A DNA stretch of 64,000 nucleotides, from positions 62,001-126,000 of the forward strand of contig DASYBB010000060.1 of assembly GCA_036501025.1 (NCBI GenBank). The letters are read 5' to 3'. Each line of letters begins with the position of its first letter. Position 1 is the first letter of the stretch. Below are positions 18,309 to 26,285 of this stretch, piece by piece. The position numbers and the translations under genes were made by a program. The notes under the pieces are model-generated. The model searched no databases, had not been told where the DNA came from, and saw nothing but the letters and a program-made list of their open reading frames with translations. Source of the stretch: DASUBV01 sp036501025 (GTDB lineage: Bacteria > Actinomycetota > Actinomycetes > Streptosporangiales > Streptosporangiaceae).

Positions 18309-18335
18309 ATTCTGATCCGATCAGAATGCGATTCT
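18309..18335. promoter_or_regulatory. Strong operator-like dyads upstream of acyl-CoA dehydrogenase
   Basis: ATTCTGATC (18309-18317) and GATCAGAAT (18319-18327) form a perfect inverted repeat around one base. The right arm is reused in a second dyad, AGAAT (18323-18327) and ATTCT (18331-18335). The region is strikingly AT-rich for this genome and lies about 75-100 bases before the dehydrogenase ATG. It is probably a fatty-acid-type repressor site overlapping the promoter. The regulator is not encoded next to it. Confidence 0.6.
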
Positions 18336-18408
18336 ATTTTCTGGGCCGGGGATCCGGGTTCCGGGTCGGTGCGCGGCGCTGCTGGCCGCGCGGGAGGAGG
18401 CGGCTGGG

Positions 18409-19674
18409 ATGCCGGATGCGCAGGACCGGTCCGACGGGTTCGAGACGGCCAGGGAAGCGGCGCTCAGCTGGCTCAGCGCGAACTGGGATCCGGGCCTGAC
18501 GGTGCGGGCCTGGTGGGCGCGGCTGGCTGATTCGGGCTGGGGCTTCCCCACGTGGCCGCAGGACTGGTTCGGGAAGGGCCTGTCGGCCGAGGACGCCGCG
18601 GGCGTGCGCGCCGCGTTCACCGAGACCAGGGCGCTGCCCCCGCCCGCCAGCCTGGGTCAGCTCCTGGGCGGGCCCATGCTGCTGCTGCATGCCAGCGAGG
18701 AGCAGAAGAACCGGTTCCTCCCGCCGCTGGTGCGAGGCGAGGAGTACTGGTGCCAGTTCTTCTCCGAGCCCGGGTCGGGGTCGGACCTGGCCAGCGCGCA
18801 GACCAGGGCCATCCGGGACGGGGACGCCTGGACGGTCGACGGCCAGAAAGTGTGGACGTCGGGCGCCCAGTACGCCGAGCGCGGCATGCTGCTGGCCCGG
18901 ACCAACCGCGAGGTGCCCAAGCACCAGGGCCTGAGCTTCTACATCCTCGACCTGGACCAGCCCGGCGTCGAGGTGCGCCCGCTGCATCAGATGAACGGGG
19001 CGCACGGGTTCAACGAGGTGTTCTTCACCGGCGCGCAGGTCGACGACGACCGCCTGATCGCCGGCGAGAACAACGGCTGGTCGGTCGCCGTGACCGTGCT
19101 CATGTACGAGCGCTTCATGACCCCGATGCCGTCCGCGGCTCCCGGCCGCAAGCAGGGTCAGCTGGACCTGCTCGCCGGGTCAGTCGAGATCCTCGGGTTC
19201 GAGGAGCGGCCCTCCCGCTTCAGCGGCCCCAGCGAGCTCACCATCGACGTCGCCAAGAAGATGGGCAAGACCAGCGACCGGGTGCTGCGCCAGGACCTGG
19301 CCGCCCTGTGGGCCCAGGAGACCACGGACGGCTACCTGGTCCGGAGCGGCCAGGGCGTGAGCTCCAGCCACCGCCCCAGCGGCCAGGGGTCGCTGACCAA
19401 GCTCTCGCGCTCGAGCCTGGCCCGCTCGGCCCGCGAGACCGGCATGTCGGTACTCGGCGCGCAGGGCATGCTCGACTCGCCGGAGACACCCGGCGAGGGC
19501 GAGATCCAGCACGAGGCACTCTCGAGCCCCAGCCTGTCGATCGCGGGCGGCACCGACGAGATCCAGCGGGGCATCGTCGGCGAGCGCGTGCTCGGCCTGC
19601 CCAAGGAGCCGCGGCTCGACGCGGGCGTCCCGTTCAAGGACCTCACGGTCGGAACCCAGCGCACGCCCGGCTGA
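18409..19674 (+). CDS. Acyl-CoA dehydrogenase family protein
   Basis: A 421-residue FAD flavoenzyme catalysing alpha,beta-dehydrogenation of an acyl-CoA thioester. Family landmarks are the FAD/substrate loop QFFSEPGSGSDLASAQTRA, the strand DAWTVDGQKVWTSGAQYA, and the C-terminal SIAGGTDEIQRGIVGERVLG segment. The N-terminal alpha domain is shortish. The middle has an unusual Ser/Arg-rich stretch around QGVSSSHRPSGQGSLTK. The acyl chain specificity is not readable. ATG 18409 is preceded by GGAGGAGG about 10 bases upstream. Its promoter carries strong dyads, suggesting control by an acyl-responsive repressor. Confidence 0.9.
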   Translation: MPDAQDRSDGFETAREAALSWLSANWDPGLTVRAWWARLADSGWGFPTWPQDWFGKGLSAEDAAGVRAAFTETRALPPPASLGQLLGGPMLLLHASEEQKNRFLPPLVRGEEYWCQFFSEPGSGSDLASAQTRAIRDGDAWTVDGQKVWTSGAQYAERGMLLARTNREVPKHQGLSFYILDLDQPGVEVRPLHQMNGAHGFNEVFFTGAQVDDDRLIAGENNGWSVAVTVLMYERFMTPMPSAAPGRKQGQLDLLAGSVEILGFEERPSRFSGPSELTIDVAKKMGKTSDRVLRQDLAALWAQETTDGYLVRSGQGVSSSHRPSGQGSLTKLSRSSLARSARETGMSVLGAQGMLDSPETPGEGEIQHEALSSPSLSIAGGTDEIQRGIVGERVLGLPKEPRLDAGVPFKDLTVGTQRTPG

Positions 19675-19708
19675 CCCGCGGGCCGTCCCGGTCGAGAGGA
19701 TGTCGGCC

Positions 19709-20194
19709 ATGAACATCTTCTTTGACGTGGACGAGACACTCATCGCCTACGACGGCTCGCTGCGGCCAGGCACGCGTTCGGTATTCGAGCGGCTGGCGTC
19801 GGACGGCCACCACGTCTACATCTGGTCAGGCCGGGGTATCCGCACCAGCGACATGCGCCGGACCGGCCTCGGGGACCTCGTGTCCGGCATCTACCAGAAG
19901 CCACTGAGCGATTTCGAGGCGGGAATCGCCCGCTGCGGCATTCCCGTGCTTCCCGACTTTGTCGTGGATGACTACCCCGGCATTGTCGAGTTTTTCGGCG
20001 GACTGTGCATCAGGCCCTACCACGGCGGCGCGCAGGCCGATGACGAGCTTTCTCACCTTCCTGACCTCGTCCGCGGCCTGGTGTCCGCTCGTGTCCAGGA
20101 GCCGGCGGCACCGCGGGCCCGGGCCAATGGCAAGGCCAGATCCTGGCCGTGCCGCTGCCCGCACGGGCGCTGCACCCTCTACTGGGGGTTATGA
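19709..20194 (+). CDS. HAD-superfamily hydrolase-like protein
   Basis: About 161 residues. HAD motif I is at the very N-terminus (FFDVDETL, with Asp nucleophile and acid/base Asp), motif II is WSGRG, and the motif IV acidic pair is in DFVVDDYPG. There is no separate cap domain, as in small HAD phosphatases. The last 35 residues (Ala/Arg-rich, then a Cys-rich end) are unlike the family and may be read-through of a frame disrupted near 20090. ATG 19709 is preferred over ATG 19700 because AGAGG lies about 10 bases upstream. Substrate unknown. Confidence 0.75.
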   Translation: MNIFFDVDETLIAYDGSLRPGTRSVFERLASDGHHVYIWSGRGIRTSDMRRTGLGDLVSGIYQKPLSDFEAGIARCGIPVLPDFVVDDYPGIVEFFGGLCIRPYHGGAQADDELSHLPDLVRGLVSARVQEPAAPRARANGKARSWPCRCPHGRCTLYWGL

Positions 20195-20211
20195 AGACTC
20201 GTCGCGCCAGG

Positions 20212-20415
20212 TCACGGCTGGTCATGATCGTGGATGTGCGCGGCGTCGCCGGCGTGCCCGGACGCATGCTTGCGCGCCTCGGCGTGCGCGGTGGAACGGT
20301 ACGGGGACGGCCCGTGCCGCGATCCCCCGCAGCCAGGCTGGTAGCAGTAGAAGAACCAGGCCCGCCGCTCCGGGTCGTGCGAGGTGAACTCGCGCACGAC
20401 GACGATCTCGTACAT
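20212..20415 (-). CDS. Small Cys/His-containing hypothetical protein
   Basis: About 67 residues, starting at ATG 20415, or at an in-frame GTG at 20430. The chain begins MYEIVVVREFTSHD and has an aromatic cluster WFFYCYQPGCGG followed by a His/Ala-rich helix-like tail. The Cys and His residues could bind a metal as in small zinc-ribbon-like proteins. No clear ribosome site is visible. The reading frame looks more protein-like than its alternatives, but evidence rests on composition only. It is convergent with the HAD gene and divergent from the amidohydrolase. Confidence 0.45.
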   Translation of the reverse strand: MYEIVVVREFTSHDPERRAWFFYCYQPGCGGSRHGPSPYRSTAHAEARKHASGHAGDAAHIHDHDQP

Positions 20416-20524
20416 CGGTCCCGTGGTCACTTCGACAGGGATACCAGGTCCGGCACCGGGCCGGCCTCAGCGGCCCCGCCGGGCCCGGCCGGCCGCGCGC
20501 GCTGGCACCGGCTAGCCTGCCCCC

Positions 20525-21751
20525 ATGAGTACCTTGTCGATCATCAATGCCGCCGTGTTCGATGGCGTATCCGGCGCCCCGGCTGACGGGCCGGTGCATG
20601 TCGCCGACGGCCGCATCGTGTCGGTCGGGGGATCGCCCCAGCCGGCCGACAAGGTCATTGACGCGCGCGGGGGCACGGTGCTGCCGGGCCTGATCGACGC
20701 CCACTGCCACGCCTACGGCATCAGCCTGGACATGATGGCGACCGAGTCTCAGCCGCTCAGCTACGTGGCGCTGGCCGCCGCCCGGCGGCTGGCCCGGGTG
20801 CTGGCCCGCGGGTTCACCACGGTGCGTGACCCAGCCGGCGGGGACGCGGGGCTGGACCGGGCCATCGCCGAGAACCTCATCTCCTCGCCCCGCTACCTGT
20901 GGACCGGGGCGGCGCTGAGCCAGACCGGCGGGCACGGCGACGCGCGCGGTCCCGACAGCGAGACCTGCCCGTGCTACGCCCACGGCAGCGAGGTCGTCGA
21001 CGGAGTCGACCCGCTGCGCAAGGCGGTCCGGGAACGGTTCCGCCGCGGCGCCCACGCGATCAAGATCATGACCTCCGGCGGCGTCATGTCACTGGCCGAC
21101 CCCATCCGGATCCCGCAGTACTCCGCCGAGGAGATCCGCGCGGTGACCGACGAGGCGGCCCGGCGCGGCAGCTACGTGGCCGCGCACGCCTACTCGCCCG
21201 AGGCCATCCGCCACTCGATCGACAACGGTGTGCGCAGCATCGAGCACGGCAACCTGCTCGACGCGGACACGGCGGCGGCGATGGCCGCGGCCGGGGCGTT
21301 CCTCGTCCCCACCCTGGCCACCTATGACGCGATGGAGCGCCGCGGCGAGCAGATCGGGATGGCGGCGGTTTCCCGGCAGAAGAACCGGGAGGTCCTGGAG
21401 TCCGGGCGGCACGCCGTCGAGCTAGCCCGTGCCGCCGGGGTCCGTGTCGGCTTCGGCACCGACCTGATGGGTTCGCTGGAGGACGAGCAGCTGAACGGCC
21501 TGCGGCTGCAGGCCGAGGTAGACGGGATCTGGACGGCCCTGGCCTCGGCCACGTCGGTCAACGCCGCGCTGATCGGCCGGCCCGACCTCGGCCGGGTCGC
21601 CGAGGGCTGCGTGGCCGACCTGCTCATCCTCGACGGCAGCGTCGCCGACGACCCGTCGGTGGTGTGGTCACCGGACAGCCAGCGGACGATCGTGCAGGAT
21701 GGCCGCGTTATCGCCCGCTCCGGTAAGCTGCCGGTGGTTTTGCCCGACTAG
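20525..21751 (+). CDS. Metal-dependent amidohydrolase
   Basis: A 408-residue amidohydrolase-superfamily enzyme hydrolysing C-N bonds in an imidazolonepropionase/prolidase-like fold. The metal ligands are visible in order: HxH in DAHCH, the carboxylated-Lys candidate in AIKIMTSGGVM, His in VAAHAYS, His in RSIEHGN, and the catalytic Asp in GFGTDLMG. Beta-sandwich strands flank the barrel (ADGRIVSVGG at the start, ADLLILDGSV at the end). The exact substrate is unknown. A HpcH/HpaI-type aldolase begins 23 bases after the stop, so the two are probably cotranscribed and may act in one degradative route. Confidence 0.92.
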   Translation: MSTLSIINAAVFDGVSGAPADGPVHVADGRIVSVGGSPQPADKVIDARGGTVLPGLIDAHCHAYGISLDMMATESQPLSYVALAAARRLARVLARGFTTVRDPAGGDAGLDRAIAENLISSPRYLWTGAALSQTGGHGDARGPDSETCPCYAHGSEVVDGVDPLRKAVRERFRRGAHAIKIMTSGGVMSLADPIRIPQYSAEEIRAVTDEAARRGSYVAAHAYSPEAIRHSIDNGVRSIEHGNLLDADTAAAMAAAGAFLVPTLATYDAMERRGEQIGMAAVSRQKNREVLESGRHAVELARAAGVRVGFGTDLMGSLEDEQLNGLRLQAEVDGIWTALASATSVNAALIGRPDLGRVAEGCVADLLILDGSVADDPSVVWSPDSQRTIVQDGRVIARSGKLPVVLPD

Positions 21752-21774
21752 ACGAGCTCAGGGAGGGCGGCCAG

Positions 21775-22608
21775 ATGGGCCCGTACCCCATGCGGAAGAA
21801 CCGGCTGCGCGAGCTGCTGGACGAGGGACTGCCCAGCCTCGGCACGCACCTGCTGTCGACCTGGCCCACGATCACCGAGCTGGTCGGCCAGAGCGGGCAG
21901 TTCGATTACGTCGAATTCGTGGCCGAGTACGCACCGTGGACCATGCACGACCTGGACAACCTGGGCCGGGCCGTCGAGCTGTTCCCGGACTTCACCGGCA
22001 TGGTCAAGATCGAGCAGGACACCCGCGGGCACCTGGCCATGCGGGCCATCGGCTCGGGCTTGCAGAACGTCCTCTTCGCCGACATCCGGACCGCGGAGGA
22101 CGCCCGCCTGTGCGTCCGCTCGGTGCGCGCCGAGCACCCCGGGCACCTGGGCCGCCACGGGGTCGGCATGCGGCGAGATGCCCGCACCGTGGTGCACGGC
22201 GGCTCCGACGAGTGGGTCGCTGCCCTGGCCGGCTCGGTCGTGGCCATCATGATCGAGAAGAAAGAGGCGCTGGAGGACCTCGACGCCATCCTGTCGGTGC
22301 CGGGCATCGACATGGTGCAGTTCGGCCCGGCGGACTATGCGATGGGGATGGGCTGGGCCCGGCCGCGCGATGTGGCCAAGCTGCGGGAGGCGGAGGAGCA
22401 TGTGATCGCCACCGCCCTGCGCCATGGTCTCGCGCCGCGGGCCGAACCGGGCGATGCGCGGCCGATCGAGCGCTACCTCGAGCTCGGGGTGCGCCACTTC
22501 TGCATGGGCCATGACGTTCGCGTCCTCGCCAACTGGTTCCGTGACGAGGGCGAGCGGGCGCGCGAGTTGCTGGCCCAGGCCTCCGGGCAGCCGGGCCCAG
22601 GCTGCTAG
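21775..22608 (+). CDS. HpcH/HpaI-family aldolase
   Basis: A 277-residue class II pyruvate-type aldolase of the HpcH/HpaI superfamily. Visible are SLGTHLLSTWP at the N-terminus, VKIEQD, the metal-binding Glu in IMIEKKEALEDLDAIL, and the metal/substrate loop VQFGPADYAMGMG. Such enzymes cleave 2-keto-3-deoxy or 4-hydroxy-2-oxo acids to pyruvate and an aldehyde. ATG 21775 is preceded by GGGAGG. Its pairing with the amidohydrolase suggests catabolism of a lactam- or amide-containing compound, but the pathway is not identified. Confidence 0.85.
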   Translation: MGPYPMRKNRLRELLDEGLPSLGTHLLSTWPTITELVGQSGQFDYVEFVAEYAPWTMHDLDNLGRAVELFPDFTGMVKIEQDTRGHLAMRAIGSGLQNVLFADIRTAEDARLCVRSVRAEHPGHLGRHGVGMRRDARTVVHGGSDEWVAALAGSVVAIMIEKKEALEDLDAILSVPGIDMVQFGPADYAMGMGWARPRDVAKLREAEEHVIATALRHGLAPRAEPGDARPIERYLELGVRHFCMGHDVRVLANWFRDEGERARELLAQASGQPGPGC

Positions 22609-22625
22609 CGCCCTGGCCCGTCGAA

Positions 22626-22994
22626 TCAGGCCGTTGCTGGAGTTGAAGGCGGGTTAGTAGGCACCGCAGGCGCAGGCGCGCCATCCTTGGCGTCCTGAGC
22701 GGTGCCGCGCTTGGGCCTCGCGACGACCCGTTTCGCGACGTTGGCGTTTCCCGCCCCAGCGAACATCCACCCAAGAGCAATACCGGCAAGGCCGCTGACC
22801 AGTGAGACAAATGGCGTTGCCGAGCTAGTTGAGGTTTTTGTGAAAAGAACCAGTCCAAGAACTATGAGGAGGCCACCTACGAGGACTATTGTGGTGACGA
22901 TGCGCCATCCGTCTAGGAGACGCTCATGCTGAGTCAGCGACTCCGGGCTCTCACGGCCTAGCGGTTTATATGATATCTGCTTCAAGCGGGGCAT
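22626..22994 (-). CDS. Small two-helix membrane protein
   Basis: A 122-residue protein with a polar N-terminus, two adjacent hydrophobic helices (IVTTIVLVGGLLIVLGLVLF and VSLVSGLAGIALGWMFAGAG) and a Lys/Arg then Pro/Ala-rich tail ending TNPPSTPATA. It resembles no family I can name. The codon pattern is less GC-biased than its neighbours. No ribosome site is clear before ATG 22994. It is convergent with the aldolase and lies back to back with the membrane-anchored protein at 23347, separated by about 350 bases. Confidence 0.6.
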   Translation of the reverse strand: MPRLKQISYKPLGRESPESLTQHERLLDGWRIVTTIVLVGGLLIVLGLVLFTKTSTSSATPFVSLVSGLAGIALGWMFAGAGNANVAKRVVARPKRGTAQDAKDGAPAPAVPTNPPSTPATA

Positions 22995-23346
22995 AAGGTT
23001 CGCATTGCGCGCCCGACCGCATGGACCTGGCCGAAGGGCCTCGGCTAGCGGCGCGGCTAAGGTCTTGCGGCTGGTGCCGGTGCCGATGCCGCATAGCCGT
23101 CACCGGCCCGCGCCCGGTGCGGGTCGGCGCACGGCCCGCCACCGCCATCGCGCCGCCGCATAGGCCAGAGACGTCAAGGCAGGCCGTCACAGTGGTGAGC
23201 GGGAGGAAGTCCAGGCCCGCCATCACCCTGGGAAACTTCTCAGCAGAGACCATGCCGGACCCGCCTGCCAGCGCTCGACGGCGGGTGGAGACTGAGCGAC
23301 CGCAGGTCAGTACCATTGGATAAAGGACCTGGATAGGGAGCAGCCG
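22995..23346. other. Intergenic, no gene recognised
   Basis: A divergent gap with no convincing coding frame on either strand. The last part carries the purine-rich leader of the following gene (GGGAGCAGCC). I see no clear operator or structured RNA. Confidence 0.5.
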
Positions 23347-24087
23347 GTGTCGGCAGTGTTGCTGAACGTCTTGATCGGGCTGGTCACCAGCGTTCTGAGC
23401 GGCGGTGCGGTGCTGACCTGGAGGCGGGTGAGGGACACCCGCATCATCCGCCGGAAGGCGGCATTTTTCGGGCTCCGCCCGGGCCGTACCTGTCTCATTG
23501 TTCTGAACGATCATTACGACAAGCCCGGGAGTACCAGCCACAACGATGTTCACACCCTGATCGAGATAGCCGCTCTTGCGCATGAAGCTAGCTGCCCAAT
23601 CTCCGTGCTCCCGGCCGGCGGCCTGCACGAGAGCAACGGCGATCGCACTGAGTTCTGCATCGGAGGGCCGACCTCCAATCCACGTACGGCCGGGCACCTA
23701 GCCGTCCACCTGCCGGGCGTCAGTGTCCGGTCATTCAGCGCCGGGCGAGATCCGGGCATCATCATCGTCGGGTCGGCGCAGTTCCCATTTGAGCACGGAC
23801 GGCTGGAACACGCTCTGATCGCCAAGTTCACCCCTGCAAATTCCAGCGCCCCGGTCATCGTGATTTGCGGGCAAAGGTCGATCGACAATCGGGCCGCGAT
23901 TAACTTCCTCCAGCGCGAGTACCGCAGCCTGTCGAGATCCGTCGGCTCTCCTGACCGGTTCTGCCTTGTGGTCCGGATGATCTCCTCGGACACCTATGGC
24001 CATCAGTCGGCCGAGGTGGCCGCTGACGTCACCGGCGCCGCCTTCGCTGCGCGGCGGGCCCCCTCAGCAGCTACGGCAGTGCCGTAG
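23347..24087 (+). CDS. Membrane-anchored protein of unknown function
   Basis: A 246-residue protein with one N-terminal transmembrane helix (LLNVLIGLVTSVLSGGAVLTW) followed by a basic RRVRDTRIIRRK stop-transfer segment and a cytoplasmic domain. That domain alternates hydrophobic strands and helices: TCLIVLND near the start, TEFCIGGPTSNPRTAGHLA, PGIIIVGSAQF, VIVICGQRS and a final FCLVVRMIS strand. The pattern suggests a Rossmann-like nucleotide or ligand sensor. CIGGPTSNPRTA is the most distinctive motif. I recall similar actinobacterial proteins but know of no assigned function. GTG 23347 follows GGGAGC. A small membrane protein is encoded divergently. Confidence 0.8.
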   Translation: MSAVLLNVLIGLVTSVLSGGAVLTWRRVRDTRIIRRKAAFFGLRPGRTCLIVLNDHYDKPGSTSHNDVHTLIEIAALAHEASCPISVLPAGGLHESNGDRTEFCIGGPTSNPRTAGHLAVHLPGVSVRSFSAGRDPGIIIVGSAQFPFEHGRLEHALIAKFTPANSSAPVIVICGQRSIDNRAAINFLQREYRSLSRSVGSPDRFCLVVRMISSDTYGHQSAEVAADVTGAAFAARRAPSAATAVP

Positions 24088-24200
24088 CCAGCTGACGACC
24101 AAGATCATCCGTGCGAGGGGGGTGTCCCCATGTTCTTGTCAAGTCCGCTTGAGGGGTCCGCGGGATCGTTTGGTGCCGCCGACGCTCGTAGAGTCGGCGG

Positions 24201-24737
24201 GTGGCCATCGAGGTGGTGTTTGAGACCCATTCGACGAGTGAGGACAACGAGCAGGGTCGTGCCAGCGGCTGGTTGCCTGGCCGGCTCTCCGAGCGGGGCC
24301 GGGCGCAGGCGCTGGACCTCGGGCGGCGGCGTTGCGGCGACGGGATCGCTGCGGTGTTCAGCTCTGATCTCGGCCGGGCCGTGGAGACGGCATCGATTGC
24401 CTTCGGCGGGTCCGCGGTCCCGGTGCTGTACGACTGGCGGCTGCGGGAGTGCGACTATGGGCAGCGCACCGGGATGCCGGTACCTGAGCTGCACGCGGGC
24501 AGGCGTGAATATCTGGACCGTCCCTATCCGGGCGGGGAGAGCTGGCGGCAGGCGGTGGCGCGCGTGTCCTTGTTCCTCGGTGATCTCCCGCTGCGCTGGA
24601 GTGGCCGGCGGGTGCTGGTGATCGGTCACGTAGCCACGCGCTGGGGCATGGATCATGTCATCGGCGGCGTACCGCTGGAAGATCTTGCTGTGGCGGGCTT
24701 CGCCTGGCAGCAGGGCTGGGAGTACCGGCTGGGCTAG
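24201..24737 (+). CDS. Histidine phosphatase superfamily protein (variant active site)
   Basis: A 178-residue phosphoglycerate-mutase-like protein. The phospho-acceptor His10 is present but lies in ETHSTSEDN instead of the standard RHGxTxxN, so the phosphate-binding Arg is replaced by Thr9 and the Gly by Ser. Other landmarks are normal: LSERGRAQALDLG, FSSDLGRAVETA, the acidic RLRECDYG and the second His in VLVIGHVATRWG. GTG 24201 is the only plausible start. An IS110-type element begins 16 bases after its stop. Substrate unknown. Confidence 0.82.
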   Translation: MAIEVVFETHSTSEDNEQGRASGWLPGRLSERGRAQALDLGRRRCGDGIAAVFSSDLGRAVETASIAFGGSAVPVLYDWRLRECDYGQRTGMPVPELHAGRREYLDRPYPGGESWRQAVARVSLFLGDLPLRWSGRRVLVIGHVATRWGMDHVIGGVPLEDLAVAGFAWQQGWEYRLG

Positions 24738-24739
24738 CG

Positions 24740-26060
24740 GGTCGCGGGCCGCATCAGGCCGCCCCGGCCAGATCAGTCGCGGGCTGGCCGGCCCGGTAGG
24801 GCTGGCGGGTGGCGAGCATGGCGAGGATGACGTTGCAGCGTCTGCGGGCCAGGCAGATGAGGGCGGCGTTGTGGCGTTTGCCCTCAGCTCGCTTTCGGTC
24901 ATAGAACGCCTTGGACGCCGGGTCGCGCAGGGACGCGAACGCGGCGAGGAACATGGCGTTCTTCAGCCGGTGGTTGCCCCTTCGGCTCTGGGACTCCCCG
25001 TTGATGGACTTGCCTGACTGGCGGGTCACCGGGGCCAGGCCCGCGTAGGAGGCCAGGCGGTCACCGTCAGCGAGGCGGGCTCCGTCGCCGATCTCGGCCA
25101 GGATCCGGGATCCGGTCCGCGGCCCGATCCCGGGCAGGGTCGAGAGCAGCTCACCGAAAGGGTGCGCGAGGAACACCTCCTCGATCTCGGCGGCCAGTGC
25201 ACCGCGGCGGGCGTAGACCCGGTCCAGCTCGATGGCGAGCTCGGCGATCACCCCCCCGGTTGCGGCCTCGGCCGGGACGGTCACCGACTGGGCGTCAAGG
25301 GCAGCCATCACGGTGCCGGTGACCTTGACGGCCAGGCGGGGTGAGCGGGCCTTGATGACCTTGGTGATCCGGGCGCGGCCAGCGTTCCGCAAGGCAGTCA
25401 GGGTCGGGTACCTGGCCAGCACATCCCGCACCCCGGCCTGAGCCAGGCGCGTGCCCAGCGCCCGTTCCAGCGCCGGCGAGACGCTGGTCAGGGCATCGCG
25501 GAGCCGGCTGGCCAGGCGGGTCTGATCGGCGGCGAGGTCGATGTCGAACCCGTTGAGCACCCGCAGCTGGCCCAGCAGCTCATCGGAGCCGGCATCGAGC
25601 CAGTGGACCTGCTTGCGCCGGGTCCGGCCGGTGTCAGCGATGATGAACGCGTCACGCTTATCGGTCTTCGCCTCTCCGGGATACAGGTCCGCCGCGCGGC
25701 GCATCACCAGTCCGGGGACATACGCCACCGGTACCTGCCTGCGTGCGGCGACGGCCAGGGTGAGCTGGGCAATCGAACCCGGCTGGTCGATCACCAGGCC
25801 GACGGTGCCGTGCTTGCCGGCCCGGTCAAGAAGCGCCTCCAGCACTGCCTCGTCGTTGGCCACCCCGCGGGCGAAGATCCGCTCCCCGTCGTCGTCGAGG
25901 ACCTCCGCGAAATGGTCCTCCTTGCCGACATCGAGCCCCACCCACACGTTCACCTGCTCCGGTCTGGCCACCCTTGCCGCTCCCTGATCGTCTCGGTCAA
26001 CCGTCCGGGAAGGCCGTCCATGGTGCGCTCGCCGTCATCCACCTTACGAATCAGCGATCA
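24740..26060 (-). mobile_element. IS110-family insertion sequence (ends not resolved)
   Basis: One full-length transposase gene with short flanks. IS110 elements usually lack terminal inverted repeats and do not make consistent target duplications, so the ends cannot be fixed from one copy. The 3' end must lie within the 16 bases between the phosphatase stop and the transposase stop, or coincide with it. The 5' end lies somewhere between 25972 and the patatin promoter near 26249. In this family the non-coding end upstream of the transposase can specify a bridge RNA, and 25972-26230 is the place to look. Confidence 0.65.
24754..25971 (-). CDS. IS110-family transposase
   Basis: A 405-residue DEDD recombinase. 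The N-terminal RuvC-like domain has Asp14 in GLDVGKEDH, Asp62 in IDQPG and Asp104/Asp107 in TDKRDA. The C-terminal transposase-20 domain shows LLSTLPGIGPRTGSRILAEIG, LASYAGLAPVTRQSGKS with the serine region, and a conserved AALICLARRRCNVILAML end. No frameshift or internal stop is seen, so it is likely functional. GTG 25971 follows GGGAGC on the minus strand. It may have separated the phosphatase from whatever once followed it. Confidence 0.95.
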   Translation of the reverse strand: MARPEQVNVWVGLDVGKEDHFAEVLDDDGERIFARGVANDEAVLEALLDRAGKHGTVGLVIDQPGSIAQLTLAVAARRQVPVAYVPGLVMRRAADLYPGEAKTDKRDAFIIADTGRTRRKQVHWLDAGSDELLGQLRVLNGFDIDLAADQTRLASRLRDALTSVSPALERALGTRLAQAGVRDVLARYPTLTALRNAGRARITKVIKARSPRLAVKVTGTVMAALDAQSVTVPAEAATGGVIAELAIELDRVYARRGALAAEIEEVFLAHPFGELLSTLPGIGPRTGSRILAEIGDGARLADGDRLASYAGLAPVTRQSGKSINGESQSRRGNHRLKNAMFLAAFASLRDPASKAFYDRKRAEGKRHNAALICLARRRCNVILAMLATRQPYRAGQPATDLAGAA

Positions 26061-26248
26061 AGCCGCATGTCCCCATCAGAGGTTCACGCACCCAGCCGCG
26101 CCGGCGGCAACACCCCCCAGGCCATACCTGCTGCAGGGGCAATGAGCCATACCGGCACCGCCGGAACCGCCGGACTTCCCAGACCCAGATCATGCTTCCC
26201 TGGGCCCGCTGAAGAAGGTAAGGGGTCACCAGACCCCGGCAGCATTGC

Positions 26249-26278
26249 TTGCGCCGATGTGGAATCTAATTCTAGGAT
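26249..26278 (+). promoter_or_regulatory. Promoter of leaderless patatin gene
   Basis: A -35-like TTGCGC (26249-26254) and a -10-like TAGGAT (26273-26278) are spaced 18 bases apart and end 7 bases before GTG 26286, so transcription should start at or next to the start codon. The spacer ends in the small dyad GAATCTAATTC, a possible regulator contact. Confidence 0.5.
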
Positions 26279-26285
26279 CGATTTC

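Noticed and set aside
25974..26285. Extended patatin N-terminus
   Set aside because: The frame is open but has no family similarity and lies upstream of a good promoter; it probably covers the IS end.
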